Shown here piece after piece: positions 38,901 through 53,400 of a stretch of DNA of 64,000 nt. The notes beneath the pieces were generated by a model. That model searched no databases, had not been told where the DNA came from, and worked only from the letters and a program-made list of their open reading frames with translations. Source of the stretch: Euonymus europaeus (lineage: Eukaryota > Streptophyta > Magnoliopsida > Celastrales > Celastraceae); NCBI GenBank assembly GCA_963580455.1, contig OY756968.1:15655996-15719995 (forward strand), given 5' to 3'. Each line of letters opens with the position of its first letter. The first letter of the stretch is position 1. Position numbers and translations under genes: made by a program.

Positions 38901-41430
38901 AGCTTTCTAGACTATTTCGATGCCAAAACACCAACTTTCTATGACAAATGGACAAAACCGTTAAAAGTACCTCCATAGAGAGAGTTGAGCAACTTCGGAC
39001 CGTCAAAGTTCCTCGGTGTACAGTTTTTATTGAAATATATGTTAAATTCTATGAGTATAAGCTTCCTAGATTATTTCGATCCCAAAACACTAACTTTCTA
39101 TGAAAAATGCACAAAACCGTTAAAATCTCCTCCATAGAGAGAGTTGCGCAAATTCAAACCATCAAAATTGGTCGGTGTACATCTTTTATTGATCCTCTTT
39201 GTCAAATTTTTCGAGTATAAGCTTCCTAGATTATTTTGAAGCCAAAATACCAACTTTCTATGACAAATGGACAAAATCGTTAAAAGCTCCTCCATAGACA
39301 GAGTTGCGCAAATTCGGACCATCAAAGTTGCTCGGTGTACACTTTTTATTGTTTCCCTATGTCAAATTTTTTGAGTATAAGCTTCCTCGATTATTTCGAT
39401 ACCAAAAAGCAAACTTTCTATGACAAATGGACAAAAACGTTAAAAGTACCTCCATAGAGATAGTTCAGCAACTTCGGACCGTCAAAATTGCTCGGTGTAC
39501 ACTTTTTATTGATCTTCTATGTCAAATTCTATGAGTATAAGCTTCCTAGTTTATTTCGATCTCAAAACCGCAACTTTCTATGAAAAATGTACAAAACCGT
39601 TAAGAGTGTTGCGCAAATACGAACCATCAAAGTTGCTCTGTGTATACCTTTTATTGTTCTTCTATGTCAAATTTTTTGTGTATTAACTTCCTAGATTATT
39701 TCGATGCCAGAACACCAACTTTCTATGACAAATCGACATAACCACTAAAAGTTCCTCCATAGATAAAGTTGAGCAAATTCGAACCATCAAAGTTGCTCGG
39801 CATACACTTTTATAGTTCCTTTATGTCAAATTTTTTGAGTATAAGCTTCCTAGATTATTTCAATGTCAAAACACCAACTTTCTATGACAAATGGACAAAA
39901 CCGTCAAAAGCTCCTCCATAGAGAGAGTTGAGCAACTTCGGACCGTGAAAGTTGCTCGATGGACACTTTTTATTGTTATTCTATGTGAAATTTTTTGCGT
40001 ATAAACTTCGAAGATTATTTCGATGCCAGAACACCAACTTTCTATGACAAATCGACATAACCACTAAAAGTTCCTCCATAGATAAAGTCGAGCAAATTCG
40101 AACCATCAAAGTTTCTCGGTATACACTTTTTATAGTTCCTTTAAGTCAAATTTTTTGAGTATAAGCTTCCTAGATTATTTCGATTCCAAAACACCAACTT
40201 TCTATGACAAATGGACACAACCGTTAAAAGCTCCTCCATAGAGAGACTTGAGCAACTTCGGACCATCAAAGTTGCTCGGTGTACACTTTTTATTGTTCTT
40301 CTATGTGAAATTTTACGAGCATATGCTTCCTAGATTATTTCGATGCCAAAACAACAAGTTTCTCTGAAAAATGCACAAAACCTTTAAATGATCCTCCATA
40401 GAGAGAGTTGAGCAACTTCGGACCATCAAAGTTGCTCGGTGTACACCTTTTATTGTTCTTCTATGTCAGATTTTACGAGTATAAGCTTCCTAGATTATTT
40501 CGATGCCAAAACACCAACCTCCTATGACAAATCGACAAAACCGTTAAAAGCTCCTCCATAGAGAGAGTTGAGCAACTTCGGACCATCATAGTTGCTCAGT
40601 GTACACTTTTTATTGTTCTTCTATGTCAAATTTTATGAGTATAAGCTTCCTAGATTATTACGATTCCAAAACACCAACTTTCTATAAAAAATCGAAATAA
40701 CCATTAAAAGCTCTTCCATAGAGAGAGTTGAGTAAATTCGAACCATCAAAGTTGCTCAGCGTACACTTTTTATTTTTCCTCTATGTCAAATTTTTCGCGT
40801 ATATACTTACTAGATTATTTCGATGCCAAAACACCAACTTTCTATGGGAAATGGACAAAATCGTTAAAAGCTCCTCCAATAAGAGAGTTGAGCAACCTCG
40901 GACCGTTAACGTTGCTCTGTGTATACTTTTTATTGTACTTCAATGTCAAATTTTTTGCGTATAAGCTTCCTAATTTGTTTCGATTCCAAAACACCAACTT
41001 TCTATGACAAATGGACAAAATCGTTAAAAACTCCTCCATAGAGAGAGTTGAGTAACTTCGGACCATCAAAGTTGGTCGGTGTACACTTTTTATTGTTCTT
41101 CTATGTCAAATTTTTGGCGTATATACTTTCTAGATTATTTCGATGCCAAAACACCAACTTTCTATGAGAAATGGATAAAACCGTTAAAAGCACCTCCAAA
41201 GAGAGAGTTGAGCAACCTCGGACCGTTAATGTTGCTCTGTGAATACTTTTTATTGTACTTCAATGTCAAATTTTTTGCGTATAACCTTCCTAATTTGTTT
41301 CGATTCCAAAACACCAACTTTCTATGACAAATGGGCAAAATCGTTAAAAGCTCCTCCATAGAGAGAGTTGAGTAACTTCGGACCATCAAAATTGGTCGGT
41401 GTACACTTTTTATTGTTCTTCTATGTTAAA

Positions 41431-43189
41431 TTTTTGGCGTATATACTTCCTAGATTATTTCGATGCCAAAACACCAACTTTCTATGAGAAATGGATAAAA
41501 CCGTTAAAAGCTCCTCCAAAGAGAGAGTTGAGCAACCTTGGACCGTCAACGTTGCTCTATGTACACTTTTTATTGTTCCTCTATGTCAAATTTTTTGCGT
41601 ATAAGCTTCCTAATTTATTTCTATTCCAAAACACCAACTTTCAATGACAATTGGACAAAACCGTTAAAAGTTTCTCCATAGAGAGAGTTGAGCAACTTCG
41701 GACCATCAAAGTTGCTCGGTGTACATCTTTTATTGTTCTTCTATGTCAAATTTTTCGAGTATAAGCTTCCTAGATTATTTCGATCTCAAAAGCCCAACTT
41801 TCTATGAAAAATGCACAAAACCGTAAAAAGCTCCTCCATAGAGAGAGTTGCGTAAATTCGAACCATCAAAAGTGCTCTGTTTACACCATTTATTGTTATT
41901 CTATGTCAAAAAATTTCGAGTATAAGCTTCCTAGATTATTTCGATGCCAAAACACCAACTTTCTATGATAAATGGACAAAACCGTTAAAAGCTCATCCAT
42001 AGAGATGGTTGAGCAATTTCGGACCGTCAAAGTTGCTCACTGGACACTTTTTATTGTTCTTCTATGTCAATTTTTTGCGTATAAACATCCTAGATTATTT
42101 CGTTGCCAAAACACCAACTTTCTATGACAAATGCACAAAACCGTTAAAAGCTCCTCCATTCAGAGAGTTGAGCAACTTCGGAACATCAAAGTTTCTCGGT
42201 GTACCCCTTTTATTGTTCTTCTATGTCAAACTTTTCGAGTATAAGCTTCCTAGATTATTTCGATGCCAAAACACGAACTTTCTATGGCAAATCAACATAA
42301 CCATTAAAAGCTCCACCATAGAAAGAGTTGGGCAACTTCGGGGCATCAAAGTTGCTCTATGTACACTTTTTATTGTTCTTCTATTTGATATTTTATGATT
42401 ATATGCTTCCTAGATTATTTTGATGCCAAAACACAAACTTTCTATGAGAAATGTACAAAACCGTTAAAAATTCCTCCAAAGAGAGAGTTGAGCAACCTCG
42501 GACCGTCAACGTTGCTCTGTGTACAATTTTTATTATTCTTCTATGTCAAATTTTTTGCGTATAAGCTTCCTAGATTATTTCGATTCCAAAACACCAACTT
42601 TCTATGACAAATTGGCAAAACCGTTAAAAGCTCCTCCATAGAGAGAGTTGAGCAACTTTTGACCATGAATGTTGCTCGTTGTAAACCTTTTATTGTTCTT
42701 CTATGTCAAATTTTTCGAGTATAAGCTTCCTAGATTATTTTGATGCCAAAACACCAAATCTCTATGACAAATGGAGAAAACCGTTAAAAGTACCTCCATA
42801 GAGAAAGTTGAGCAACTTTGGACAATCAAAGTTGATCGATGAACACTTTTTATTGAAAGAAATGTCAAATTTTATTAGTATAAGCTTCCTAGATTATTTC
42901 AATCCAAAAACACTAACTTTCCATGAAAAATGCACAAAACCGTTAAAAGCTCCTCCATAGAGAGAGTTGCGCAAATTCAAACCATCAAAGTTGCTCGGTG
43001 TACACATTTTATTGTTCTTCTATGTCAAATTTTTCGAGTATAAGCTTCCTAGATTATTTCGACACCAAAACACCAACTTTCTATGACAAATGCACAAAAC
43101 CGTTAAATGCTCATCCATTGAGAGAGTTGAGCAAATTCGGAACATCAAAGTTGCTTGGTGTACACCTTTTATTGTTCTTCTATGTCAAA
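41431..43189. repeat. 11-monomer HOR, copy 1 of 4 (1759 bp)
   Basis: Unit boundaries are set at TTTTTGGCGTATATAC, which recurs at 43190, 44949 and 46707. This copy keeps CCGTTAAAAGTTTC where copies 2-4 have a TTAATGTTTC variant, and it is the copy directly aligned with block A at offset 8300. Confidence 0.88.
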
Positions 43190-44948
43190 TTTTTGGCGTA
43201 TATACTTCCTAGATTATTTCGATGCCAAAACACCAACTTTCTATGAGAAATGGATAAAACCGTTAAAAGCTCCTCCAAAGAGAGAGTTGAGCAACCTTGG
43301 ACCGTCAACGTTGCTCTATGTACACTTTTTTATTGTTCCTCTATGTCAAATTTTTTGCGTATAAGCTTCCTAATTTATTTCTATTCCAAAACACCAACTT
43401 TCTATGACAATTGGACAAAACCGTTAATGTTTCTCCATAGAGAGAGTTGAGCAACTTCGGACCATCAAAGTTGCTCGGTGTACATCTTTTATTGTTCTTC
43501 TATGTCAAATTTTTCGAGTATAAGCTTCCTAGATTATTTCGATCTCAAAAGCCCAACTTTCTATGAAAAATGCACAAAACCGTTAAAAGCTCCTCCATAG
43601 AGAGAGTTGCGCAAATTCGAACCATCAAAGTTGCTCTGTTTACACCATTTATTGTTATTCTATGTCAAAAAATTTCGAGTATAAGCTTCCTAGATTATTT
43701 CGATGCCAAAACACCAACTTTCTATGATAAATTGACAAAACCGTTAAAAGCTCATCCATAGAGAGGGTTGAGCAATTTCGGACCGTCAAAGTTGCTCACT
43801 GGACACTTTTTATTGTTCTTCTATATCAATTTTTTGCGTATAAACATCCTAGATTATTTCGTTGCCAAAACACCAACTTTCTATGACAAATGCACAAAAC
43901 CGTTAAAAGCTCCTCCATTCAGAGAGTTGAGCAACTTCGGAATATCAAAGTTTCTCGGTGTACCCCTTTTATTGTTCTTCTATGTCAAACTTTTCGAGTA
44001 TAAGCTTCCTAGATTATTTCGATGCCAAAACACGAACTTTCTATGGCAAATCAACTTAACCATTAAAAGCTCCACCATAGAAAGAGTTGGGCAACTTCGG
44101 GGCATCAAAGTTGCTCTATGTACACTTTTTATTGTTCTTCTATTTGATATTTTATGATTATATGCTTCCTAGATTATTTTGATGCCAAAACACAAACTTT
44201 CTATGAGAAATGTACAAAACCGTTAAAAATTCCTCCAAAGAGAGAGTTGAGCAACCTCGGACCGTCAACGTTGCTCTGTGTACAATTTTTATTATTCTTC
44301 TATGTCAAATTTTTTGCGTATAAGCTTCCTAGATTATTTCGATTCCAAAACACCAACTTTCTATGACAAATGGGCAAAACCGTTAAAAGCTCCTCCATAG
44401 AGAGAGTTGAGCAACTTTTGACCATGAATGTTGCTCGTTGTAAACCTTTTATTGTTCTTCTATGTCAAATTTTTCGAGTATAAGCTTCCTAGATTATTTT
44501 GATGCCAAAACACCAACTCTCTATGACAAATGGAGAAAACCGTTAAAAGTACCTCCATAGAGAAAGTTGAGCAACTTTGGACAATCAAAGTTGATCGATG
44601 TACACTTTTTATTGAAAGAAATGTCAAATTTTATTAGTATAAGCTTCCTAGATTATTTCAATCCAAAAACACTAACTTTCCATGAAAAATGCACAAAACC
44701 GTTAAAAGCTCCTCCATAGAGAGAGTTGCGCAAATTCAAACCATCAAAGTTGCTCGGTGTACACATTTTATTGTTCTTCTATGTCAAATTTTTCGAGTAT
44801 AAGCTTCCTAGATTATTTCGACACCAAAACACCAACTTTCTATGACAAATGCACAAAACCGTTAAAAGCTCATCCATTGAGAGAGTTGAGCAAATTCGGA
44901 ACATCAAAGTTGCTTGGTGTACACCTTTTATTGTTCTTCTATGTCAAA
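43190..44948. repeat. 11-monomer HOR, copy 2 of 4 (1759 bp)
   Basis: Same variant series at +1759. Private features include CTTTTTTATTG (one extra T) near 43325 and GGAATATCAAAG near 43939. It carries the CGTTAATGTTTC variant that also marks copies 3 and 4. Confidence 0.88.
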
Positions 44949-46706
44949 TTTTTGGCGTATATACTTCCTAGATTATTTCGATGCCAAAACACCAACTTTC
45001 TATGAGAAATGGATAAAACCGTTAAAAGCTCCTCCAAAGAGAGAGTTGAGCAACCTTGGACCATCAACGTTGCTCTATGTACACTTTTTATTGTTCCTCT
45101 ATGTCAAATTTTTTGCGTATAAGCTTCCTAATTTATTTCTATTCCAAAACACCAACTTTCTATGACAATTGGACAAAACCGTTAATGTTTCTCCATAGAG
45201 AGAGTTGAGCAACTTCGGACCATCAAAGTTGCTCGGTGTACATCTTTTATTGTTCTTCTATGTCAAATTTTTCGAGTATAAGCTTCCTAGATTATTTCGA
45301 TCTCAAAAGCCCAACTTTCTATGAAAAATGCACAAAACCGTTAAAAGCTCCTCCATAGAGAGAGTTGCGCAAATTCGAACCATCAAAGTTGCTCTGTTTA
45401 CACCATTTATTGTTATTCTATGTCAAAAAATTTCAAGTATAAGCTTCCTAGATTATTTCGATGCCAAAACATCAACTTTCTATGATAAATTGACAAAACC
45501 GTTAAAAGCTCATCCATAGAGAGGGTTGAGCAATTTCGGACCGTCAAAGTTGCTCACTGGACACTTTTTATTGTTCTTCTATGTCAATTTTTTGCGTATA
45601 AACATCCTAGATTATTTCGTTGCCAAAACACCAACTTTCTATGACAAATGCACAAAACCGTTAAAAGCTCCTCCATTCAGAGAGTTGAGCAACTTCGGAA
45701 CATCAAAGTTTCTCGGTGTACCCCTTTTATTGTTCTTCTATGTCAAACTTTTCGAGTATAAGCTTCCTAGATTATTTCGATGCCAAAACACGAACTTTCT
45801 ATGGCAAATCAACATAACCATTAAAAGCTCCACCATAGAAAGAGTTGGCCAACTTCGGGGCATCAAAGTTGCTCTATGTACACTTTTTATTGTTCTTCTA
45901 TTTGATATTTTATGATTATATGCTTCCTAGATTATTTTGATGCCAAAACACAAACTTTCTATGAGAAATGTACAAAACCGTTAAAAATTCCTCCAAAGAG
46001 AGAGTTGAGCAACCTCGGACCGTCAACGTTGCTCTGTGTACACTTTTTATTATTCTTCTATGTCAAATTTTTTGCGTATAAGCTTCCTAGATTATTTCGA
46101 TTCCAAAACACCAACTTTCTATGACAAATGGGCAAAACCGTTAAAAGCTCCTCCATAGAGAGAGTTGAGCAACTTTTGACCATGAATGTTGCTCGTTGTA
46201 AACCTTTTATTGTTCTTCTATGTCAAATTTTTCGAGTATAAGCTTCCTAGATTATTTTGATGCCAAAACACCAACTCTCTATGACAAATGGAGAAAACCG
46301 TTAAAAGTACCTCCATAGAGAAAGTTGAGCAACTTTGGACAATCAAAGTTGATCGATGTACACTTTTTATTGAAAGAAATGTCAAATTTTATTAGTATAA
46401 GCTTCCTAGATTATTTCAATCCAAAAACACTAACTTTCCATGAAAAATGCACAAAACCGTTAAAAGCTCCTCCAAAGAGAGAGTTGCGCAAATTCAAACC
46501 ATCAAAGTTGCTCGGTGTACACATTTTATTGTTCTTCTATGTCAAATTTTTCGAGTATAAGCTTCCTAGATTATTTCGACACCAAAACACCAACTTTCTA
46601 TGACAAATGCACAAAACCGTTAAAAGCTCATCCATTGAGAGAGTTGAGCAAATTCGGAACATCAAAGGTTCTTGGTGTACACCTTTTATTGTTCTTCTAT
46701 GTCAAA
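44949..46706. repeat. 11-monomer HOR, copy 3 of 4 (1758 bp)
   Basis: Same series at +1759 from copy 2. Private features include GGACCATCAACG near 45058 and TTTCAAGTATAAGC near 45431. One base shorter than copies 1 and 2. Confidence 0.88.
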
Positions 46707-48464
46707 TTTTTGGCGTATATACTTCCTAGATTATTTCGATGCCAAAACACCAACTTTCTATGAGAAATGGATAAAACCGTTAAAAGCTCCTCCAAAGAGA
46801 GAGTTGAGCAACCTTGGACCGTCAACGTTGCTCTATGTACACTTTTTATTGTTCCTCTATGTCAAATTTTTTGCGTATAAGCTTCCTAATTTATTTCTAT
46901 TCCAAAACACCAACTTTCTATGACAATTGGACAAAACCTTAATGTTTCTCCATAGAGAGAGTTGAGCAACTTCGGACCATCAAAGTTGCTCGGTGTACAT
47001 CTTTTATTGTTCTTCTATGTCAAATTTTTCGAGTATAAGCTTCCTAGATTATTTCGATCTCAAAAGCCCAACTTTCTATGAAAAATGCACAAAACCGTTA
47101 AAAGCTCCTCCATAGAGAGAGTTGCGCAAATTCGAACCATCAAAGTTGCTCTGTTTACACCATTTATTGTTATTCTATGTCAAAATATTTCGAGTATAAG
47201 CTTCCTAGATTATTTCGATGCCAAAACACCAACTTTCTATGATAAATTGACAAAACCGTTAAAAGCTCATCCATAGAGAGGGTTGAGCAATTTCGGACCG
47301 TCAAAGTTGCTCACTGGACACTTTTTATTGTTCTTCTATGTCAATTTTTTGCGTATAAACATCCTAGATTATTTCGTTGCCAAAACACCAACTTTCTATG
47401 ACAAATGTACAAAACCGTTAAAAGCTCCTCCATTCAGAGAGTTGAGCAACTTCGGAACATCAAAGTTTCTCGGTGTACCCCTTTTGTTGTTCTTCTATGT
47501 CAAACTTTTCGAGTATAAGCTTCCTAGATTATTTCGATGCCAAAACACGAACTTTCTATGGCAAATCAACATAACCATTAAAAGCTCCACCATAGAAAGA
47601 GTTGGGCAACTTCGGGGCATCAAAGTTGCTCTATGTACACTTTTTATTGTTCTTCTATTTGATATTTTATGATTATATGCTTCCTAGATTATTTTGATGC
47701 CAAAACACAAACTTTCTATGAGAAATGTACAAAACCGTTAAAAATTCCTCCAAAGAGAGAGTTGAGCAACCTCGGACCGTCAACGTTGCTCTGTGTACAC
47801 TTTTTATTATTCTTCTATGTCAAATTTTTTGCGTATAAGCTTCCTAGATTATTTCGATTCCAAAACACCAACTTTCTATGACAAATGGGCAAAACCGTTA
47901 AAAGCTCCTCCATAGAGAGAGTTGAGCAACTTTTGACCATGAATGTTGCTCGTTGTAAACCTTTTATTGTTCTTCTATGTCAAATTTTTCGAGTATAAGC
48001 TTCCTAGATTATATTGATGCCAAAACATCAACTCTCTATGACAAATGGAGAAAACCGTTAAAAGTACCTCCATAGAGAAAGTTGAGCAACTTTGGACAAT
48101 CAAAGTTGATCGATGTACACTTTTTATTGAAAGAAATGTCAAATTTTATTAGTATAAGCTTCCTAGATTATTTCAATCCAAAAACACTAACTTTCCATGA
48201 AAAATGCACAAAACCGTTAAAAGCTCCTCCATAGAGAGAGTTGCGCAAATTCAAACCATCAAAGTTGCTCGGTGTACACATTTTATTGTTCTTCTATGTC
48301 AAATTTTTCGAGTATAAGCTTCCTAGATTATTTCGACACCAAAACACCAACTTTCTATGACAAATGCACAAAACCGTTAAAAGCTCATCCATAGAGAGAG
48401 TTGAGCAAATTCGGAACATCAAAGTTGCTTGGTGTACACCTTTTATTGTTCTTCTATGTCAAAA
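46707..48464. repeat. 11-monomer HOR, copy 4 of 4 (~1757 bp)
   Basis: Last copy of the run. Private features include AAAACCTTAATG near 46932, CAAAATATTTCG near 47181 and TTATATTGATGCC near 48008. At 48464 the next monomer is TTTTTGAGTATAAGC rather than TTTTTGGCG, and block B resumes. Confidence 0.86.
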
Positions 48465-48904
48465 TTTTTGAGTATAAGCTTCCTAGATTATTTCGACACC
48501 AAAACACCAACTTTCTATGACAAATGCACAAAAGCGTTAAAAGCTCATCCATTGAGAGAGTTGAGCAAATTCGGAACATCAAAGTTGCTCGGTGTACAAC
48601 TTTTATTGTTCTATTATGTCAAATTTTTCGAGTATAAGCTTCCTATATTATTTCGATGCCAAAACACCAACTTTCTTTGACAAATCGACATAATCATTAA
48701 AAGCTCCTCCGTAGAGAGAGTTGAGCAAATTCGAACCATCAAAGCTGCTCCGTGTACACTTTTTATATTTCCTCTATATCAAATTTTTTGAGTATAAGCT
48801 TCCTAGGTTATTTCGAAGCCAAAACACAAACTTTCTATGACAAATGGACACAACCGTTAAAAGCTCCACCATAGATAGAGTTGAGTAACTTCGGACCATC
48901 AAAG

Positions 48905-48945
48905 TTGCTCGGTGTACACTTTTTATTTCGACGCCAAAACACCAA
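48905..48945. repeat. Deleted monomer junction (45 bp lost between TTATT repeats)
   Basis: The sequence runs TACACTTTTTATTTCGACGCC. The matching block A position (35341-35410) has 45 more bases between the two TTATT copies. One TTATT remains, the signature of loss between short direct repeats. Confidence 0.75.
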
Positions 48946-50452
48946 CTTCCTATGACAAATGCACAAAACCGTTAGAAGCTCATCCATTGAGAGAGTTGAG
49001 CAAATTCGGAACATCGAAGTTGCTCGGTGTACAACTTTTATTGTTCAATTATGTCAAATTTTTCGAGTATAAGCTTCCTAGATTATTTCGATGCCAAAAC
49101 ACCAACTTTCTATGACAAATCAACATAATCATTAAAAGCTCCTCCGTAGATAGAGTTGAGCAAATTCGAACCATCAAAGCTGCTCCGTGTACACTTTTTA
49201 TATTTCCTCTATGTCAAATTTTTTGAGTATAAGCTTCCTAGATTATTTCGATGCCAAAACACAAACTTTCTATGACAAATGGACACAACAGTTAAAAGCT
49301 CTTCCATAGATAGAGTTGAGTAACTTCGGACCATCAAAGTTGCTCGATGTACACTTTTTATTGTTCTTCTATGCCAAATTTTTTGCGTATAAACTTCCTA
49401 GATTATTTCGATGCCAAAACACCAACTTTCTATGACGAATGGACAAAACCGTTAAAAGTTCCTCCATAGAGAGAGTTGTGCAACTTCGGATCATTAAAGT
49501 TGCTCGGTGTACACCTTTTATTGTTCTTCTATGTCGAATTTTTCGATCATAAACTTCCTAGATTATTTCGATGCCAAAACAACAACTTTCGATGACAAAT
49601 GCACAAAACCGTTAAAAGCTCCTCCATAGAGAGACTTGCGCAAATTCGAACCATAAAAGTTGCTCGGTGTACACCTTTTATTGTTCTTCTATGTCGAATT
49701 TTTCGATTATAAACTTCCTAGATTATTTCGATGCCAAAACAACAACTTTCTATGACAAATGCACAAAACCGTTAAAAGCTCCTCCATAGAGAGACTTGCG
49801 CAAATTCGAACCATAAAAGTTGCTCGGTGTACACCTTTTATTGTTCTTCTATGTCAAATTTTACGAGTATAAGCTTCATAGATTATTTCGTTGACAAAAC
49901 ACCAACTTCCTATGACAAATCGACAAAACCATAAAAAGCTCCTCCATTGAGAGAGTTGAGCAACTTCGAAACATCGTAGTTGCTCGGTGTATACTTTTTA
50001 TTGTTCTTCTATGTCAAATTTTTCGAGTATAAGCTTCCTAGATTATTTCGTTGCCAAAACATCAACTTTCTATGAGAAATGGACAAAACCGTTAAAAGCT
50101 CCTCCATAGAGAGAGTTGTGCAAATTCGAACCATCAAAGTTGCTGGGTGTACACCTTCTATTGTTCTTCTATGTCGTATTTTTCTATCATAAACTTCCTA
50201 GATTATTTCGATGCCAAAACAACAACTTTCTATGACAAATGCACAAAACCGTTAAAAGCTCCTCCATAGAGAGACTAGCGCAAATTCGAACCATAAAAGT
50301 TGCTCGGTGTACACCTTTTATTGTTCTTCTATGTCAAATTTTTGAAGTATAAGCTTCCTAGGTTATTTCGATGCCAAAACACCAACTTTCTATGACAAAT
50401 GCACAAAACCGTTAAAAGCTCATCCATAGAGAGAGTTGAGCAACTTCGGACC

Positions 50453-53400
50453 ATCAAAGTTTCTTGGTGTACACCTTTTATTGTTCTTTTATGGCTAATT
50501 TTTCGAGTATAAGCTTCCTAGAATATTTCGATGCCAAAACACCAACTTTCTATGACAAATAGACAAAATCGTTAAAAGCTCTTCCATAGATAAAGTTGAG
50601 TAACTTCGGACCATCAAAGTTGCTCGGTGTACACTTTTTATTGTTCTTCTATGCCAAATTTTTTGCGTATAAACTTCCTAGATTATTTCGATGCCAAAAC
50701 ACCAACTTTCTATGACAAATGGACAAAACCGTTAAAAGTTCCTCCATAGGGAGAGTTGAGAAACTTCGGACCATCAAAGTTGCTCTGTGCACACTTTTTA
50801 TTCATCTTCTATGCCAATTTTTTTGCGTATAAACTTCCTAGATTATTTCGATGCCAAAACACCAACTTTCTATGACGAATGGACAAAACCGTTAAAAGTT
50901 CCTCCATAGAGAGAGTAGTGCAACTTCGGATCATTAAAGTTGCTCGGTGTACACCTTTTATTGTTCTTCTATGTCAAATTTTACGAGTATAAGCTTCCTA
51001 GATTATTTCATTGACAAAACACCAACTTCCTATGACAAATCGACAAAACCATAAAAAGCTCCTCCATTGAGAGAGTTGAGCAACTTCGGAACATCATAGT
51101 TGCTCGGTGTATACTTTTTATTGTTCTTCTATGTCAAATTTTTCGAGTATAAGCTTCCTAGATTATTTCGTTGCCAAAACACTAACTTTCTATGAGAAAT
51201 GGACAAAACCGATAAAAGCTCCTCCATAGAGAGAGTTGTGCAAATTCGAACCATCAAAGTTGCTGGGTGTACACCTTCTATTGTTCTTCTATGTCGAATT
51301 TTTCGATCATAAACTTCCTAGATTATTTCAATGCCAAAACAACAACTTTCTATGACAAATGCACAAAACCGTTAAAAGCTCCTCCATAGAGAGAGTTGCG
51401 CAAATTCGAACCATAAAAGTTGCTCGGTGTACACCTTTTATTGTTCTTCTATGTCAAATTTTTGAAGTATACGCTTCCTAGGTTATTTCGATGCCAAAAC
51501 ACCAACTTTCTATGACAAATGCACAAAACCGTTAAAAGCTTCTCCATAGAGAGAGTTGAGCAACTTCAGACCGTCGATGTTGTTCGGTGTACACTTTTTA
51601 TTGATCTTCTATGTCAAATTTTATGAGTATAAGCTTCCTAGATTTTTTCGATCACAAAACCCCAACTTTCTATGAAAAATAAACAAAATTGTTAAAAGCT
51701 CCTCCATAGAAAGGGTTGCACAAATTCGAACCATCAAAGTTGCTCTGCGTACACCTTTTATTGTTCTTCTATGTCAAATTTTTTGCGTATAAACTTCCTA
51801 GATTATTTCGATGCCAAAACACCGACTTTCTATGACAAATGGAGAAACCCGTTAAAAGTACCTCCATAGAGAAAGTTGAGCAACTTTAGAACATCAAAGT
51901 TGCTCGGTGTACACTTTTTATTGAAAGAAATGTCAAATTTCATGAGTATAAGCTTCCTAGATTATTTCGATCACAAAATACTAACTCTCTATGAAAAATG
52001 CACAAAACCGTTAAAATCTTCCCCATAGAGAGAGTTGCGCAAATTCGAAACATCAAAGTTGCTTGGTGTACACCTTTTATTGTTCTTCAATGTCAAATTT
52101 TTCGAGTATAAGCTTCATAGATTATTTCGATGCCAAACACCAACTTTCTATGACAAATGCACAAAATCGTTAAAAGCTCCTCCATAGAGAGAGTTGCGCA
52201 AATTCGAACCATCAAACTTGCTCGGTGAACACCTTTTATTGTTCTTCTATGTCAAATTTCTCGAGTATAAGCTTCCTAGATTATTTCGATGCCAAAACAC
52301 CAACTTTCTATGACAAATGGACAAAACTGTTAAAAGTACCTCCATAGAGAGAGTTGCGCAAATTCGAACCATCAAAGTTGCTTGGTGTACACCTTTTATT
52401 GTTCTTCAATGTCAATTTTTTCGAGTATAAGCTTCATAGATTATTTCGATGCCAAAACACCAATTTTCTATGACAAATGCACAAAACCGTTAAAAACTCC
52501 TCCATAGAGAGAGTTGCGCAAATTCGAACCATCAAAGTTGCTCGTTGTACACCTTTTATTGTTCTTCTATGTCAAATTTGTCGAGTATAAGCTTCCTAGA
52601 TTATTTCGATGCCAAAACACCAACTTTCTATGACAAATGGACAAAACCATTAAAAGTACCTCCATAGGGAGAAGTTGCGCAAATTCAAACCATCCAAGTT
52701 GCTTGGTGTACACCTTTTATTGTTCTTCAATGTCAAATTTTTCGAGTATAAGCTTCATAGATTATTTCGATGCCAAAACACCAATTTTCTATGACAAATG
52801 CACAAAACCGTTAAAAGCTCCTCCATAGAGAGAGTTGCGCAAATTCGAACCATCAAAGTTGCTCGGTGTACACCTTTTATTGTTCTTCTATGTCAAATTT
52901 GTCGAGTATAAGCTTCCCAGATTATTTCGATGCCAAAACACCAACTTTCTATGACAAATGGACAAAACTGTTAAAAGTACCTCCATAGAGAGAGTTGAGA
53001 AACTTCGGACCGTCAAAGTTGCTCTGTGCACACTTTTTATTGATCTTCTATGTCAAATTTTATGAGTATAAGTTTCCTAGATTATTTCGATACCAAAACA
53101 CCAACTTTCTATGACAAATGGACAAAACCGTTAAAAGCTCCTCTATACAGAAAGTTGAGTAACTTCGGACCATCAAAGTTGGTCGGTATACACTTTTTAT
53201 TGTTCTTCTATGTCAAAATTTTTGCGTACAAACTTCCTAGATTATTTCGATGCCAAAACACCAACTTTCTATGACAAATGGACAAAACCGTTAAAAGCTC
53301 CTCCATAGAAAAAATTGAGCAACTTCGGGCCATCAAAGTTGCTCTATGTAAACTTTTTATTGTTCTTCTATGTGAAATTTTAATGAGTATATGCTTCCTA

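Larger units (their letters stand above)
36604..50452. repeat. Large block B (13849 bp)
   Basis: Second copy of the A-type block, opening with the same AAAGTTTCTTGGTGTAC marker. The A-to-B offset starts at 8443, becomes 8280 (A has one more monomer near 29100-29700) and is 8300 after the 35-bp loss in A (31143) and a 15-bp loss in B (39603). B is longer mainly because its 11-monomer HOR is present four times. It also has extra monomers near 49511-49830, where two neighbouring monomers with TTTTTCGATCATAAAC or TTTTTCGATTATAAAC are nearly the same. Confidence 0.8.
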
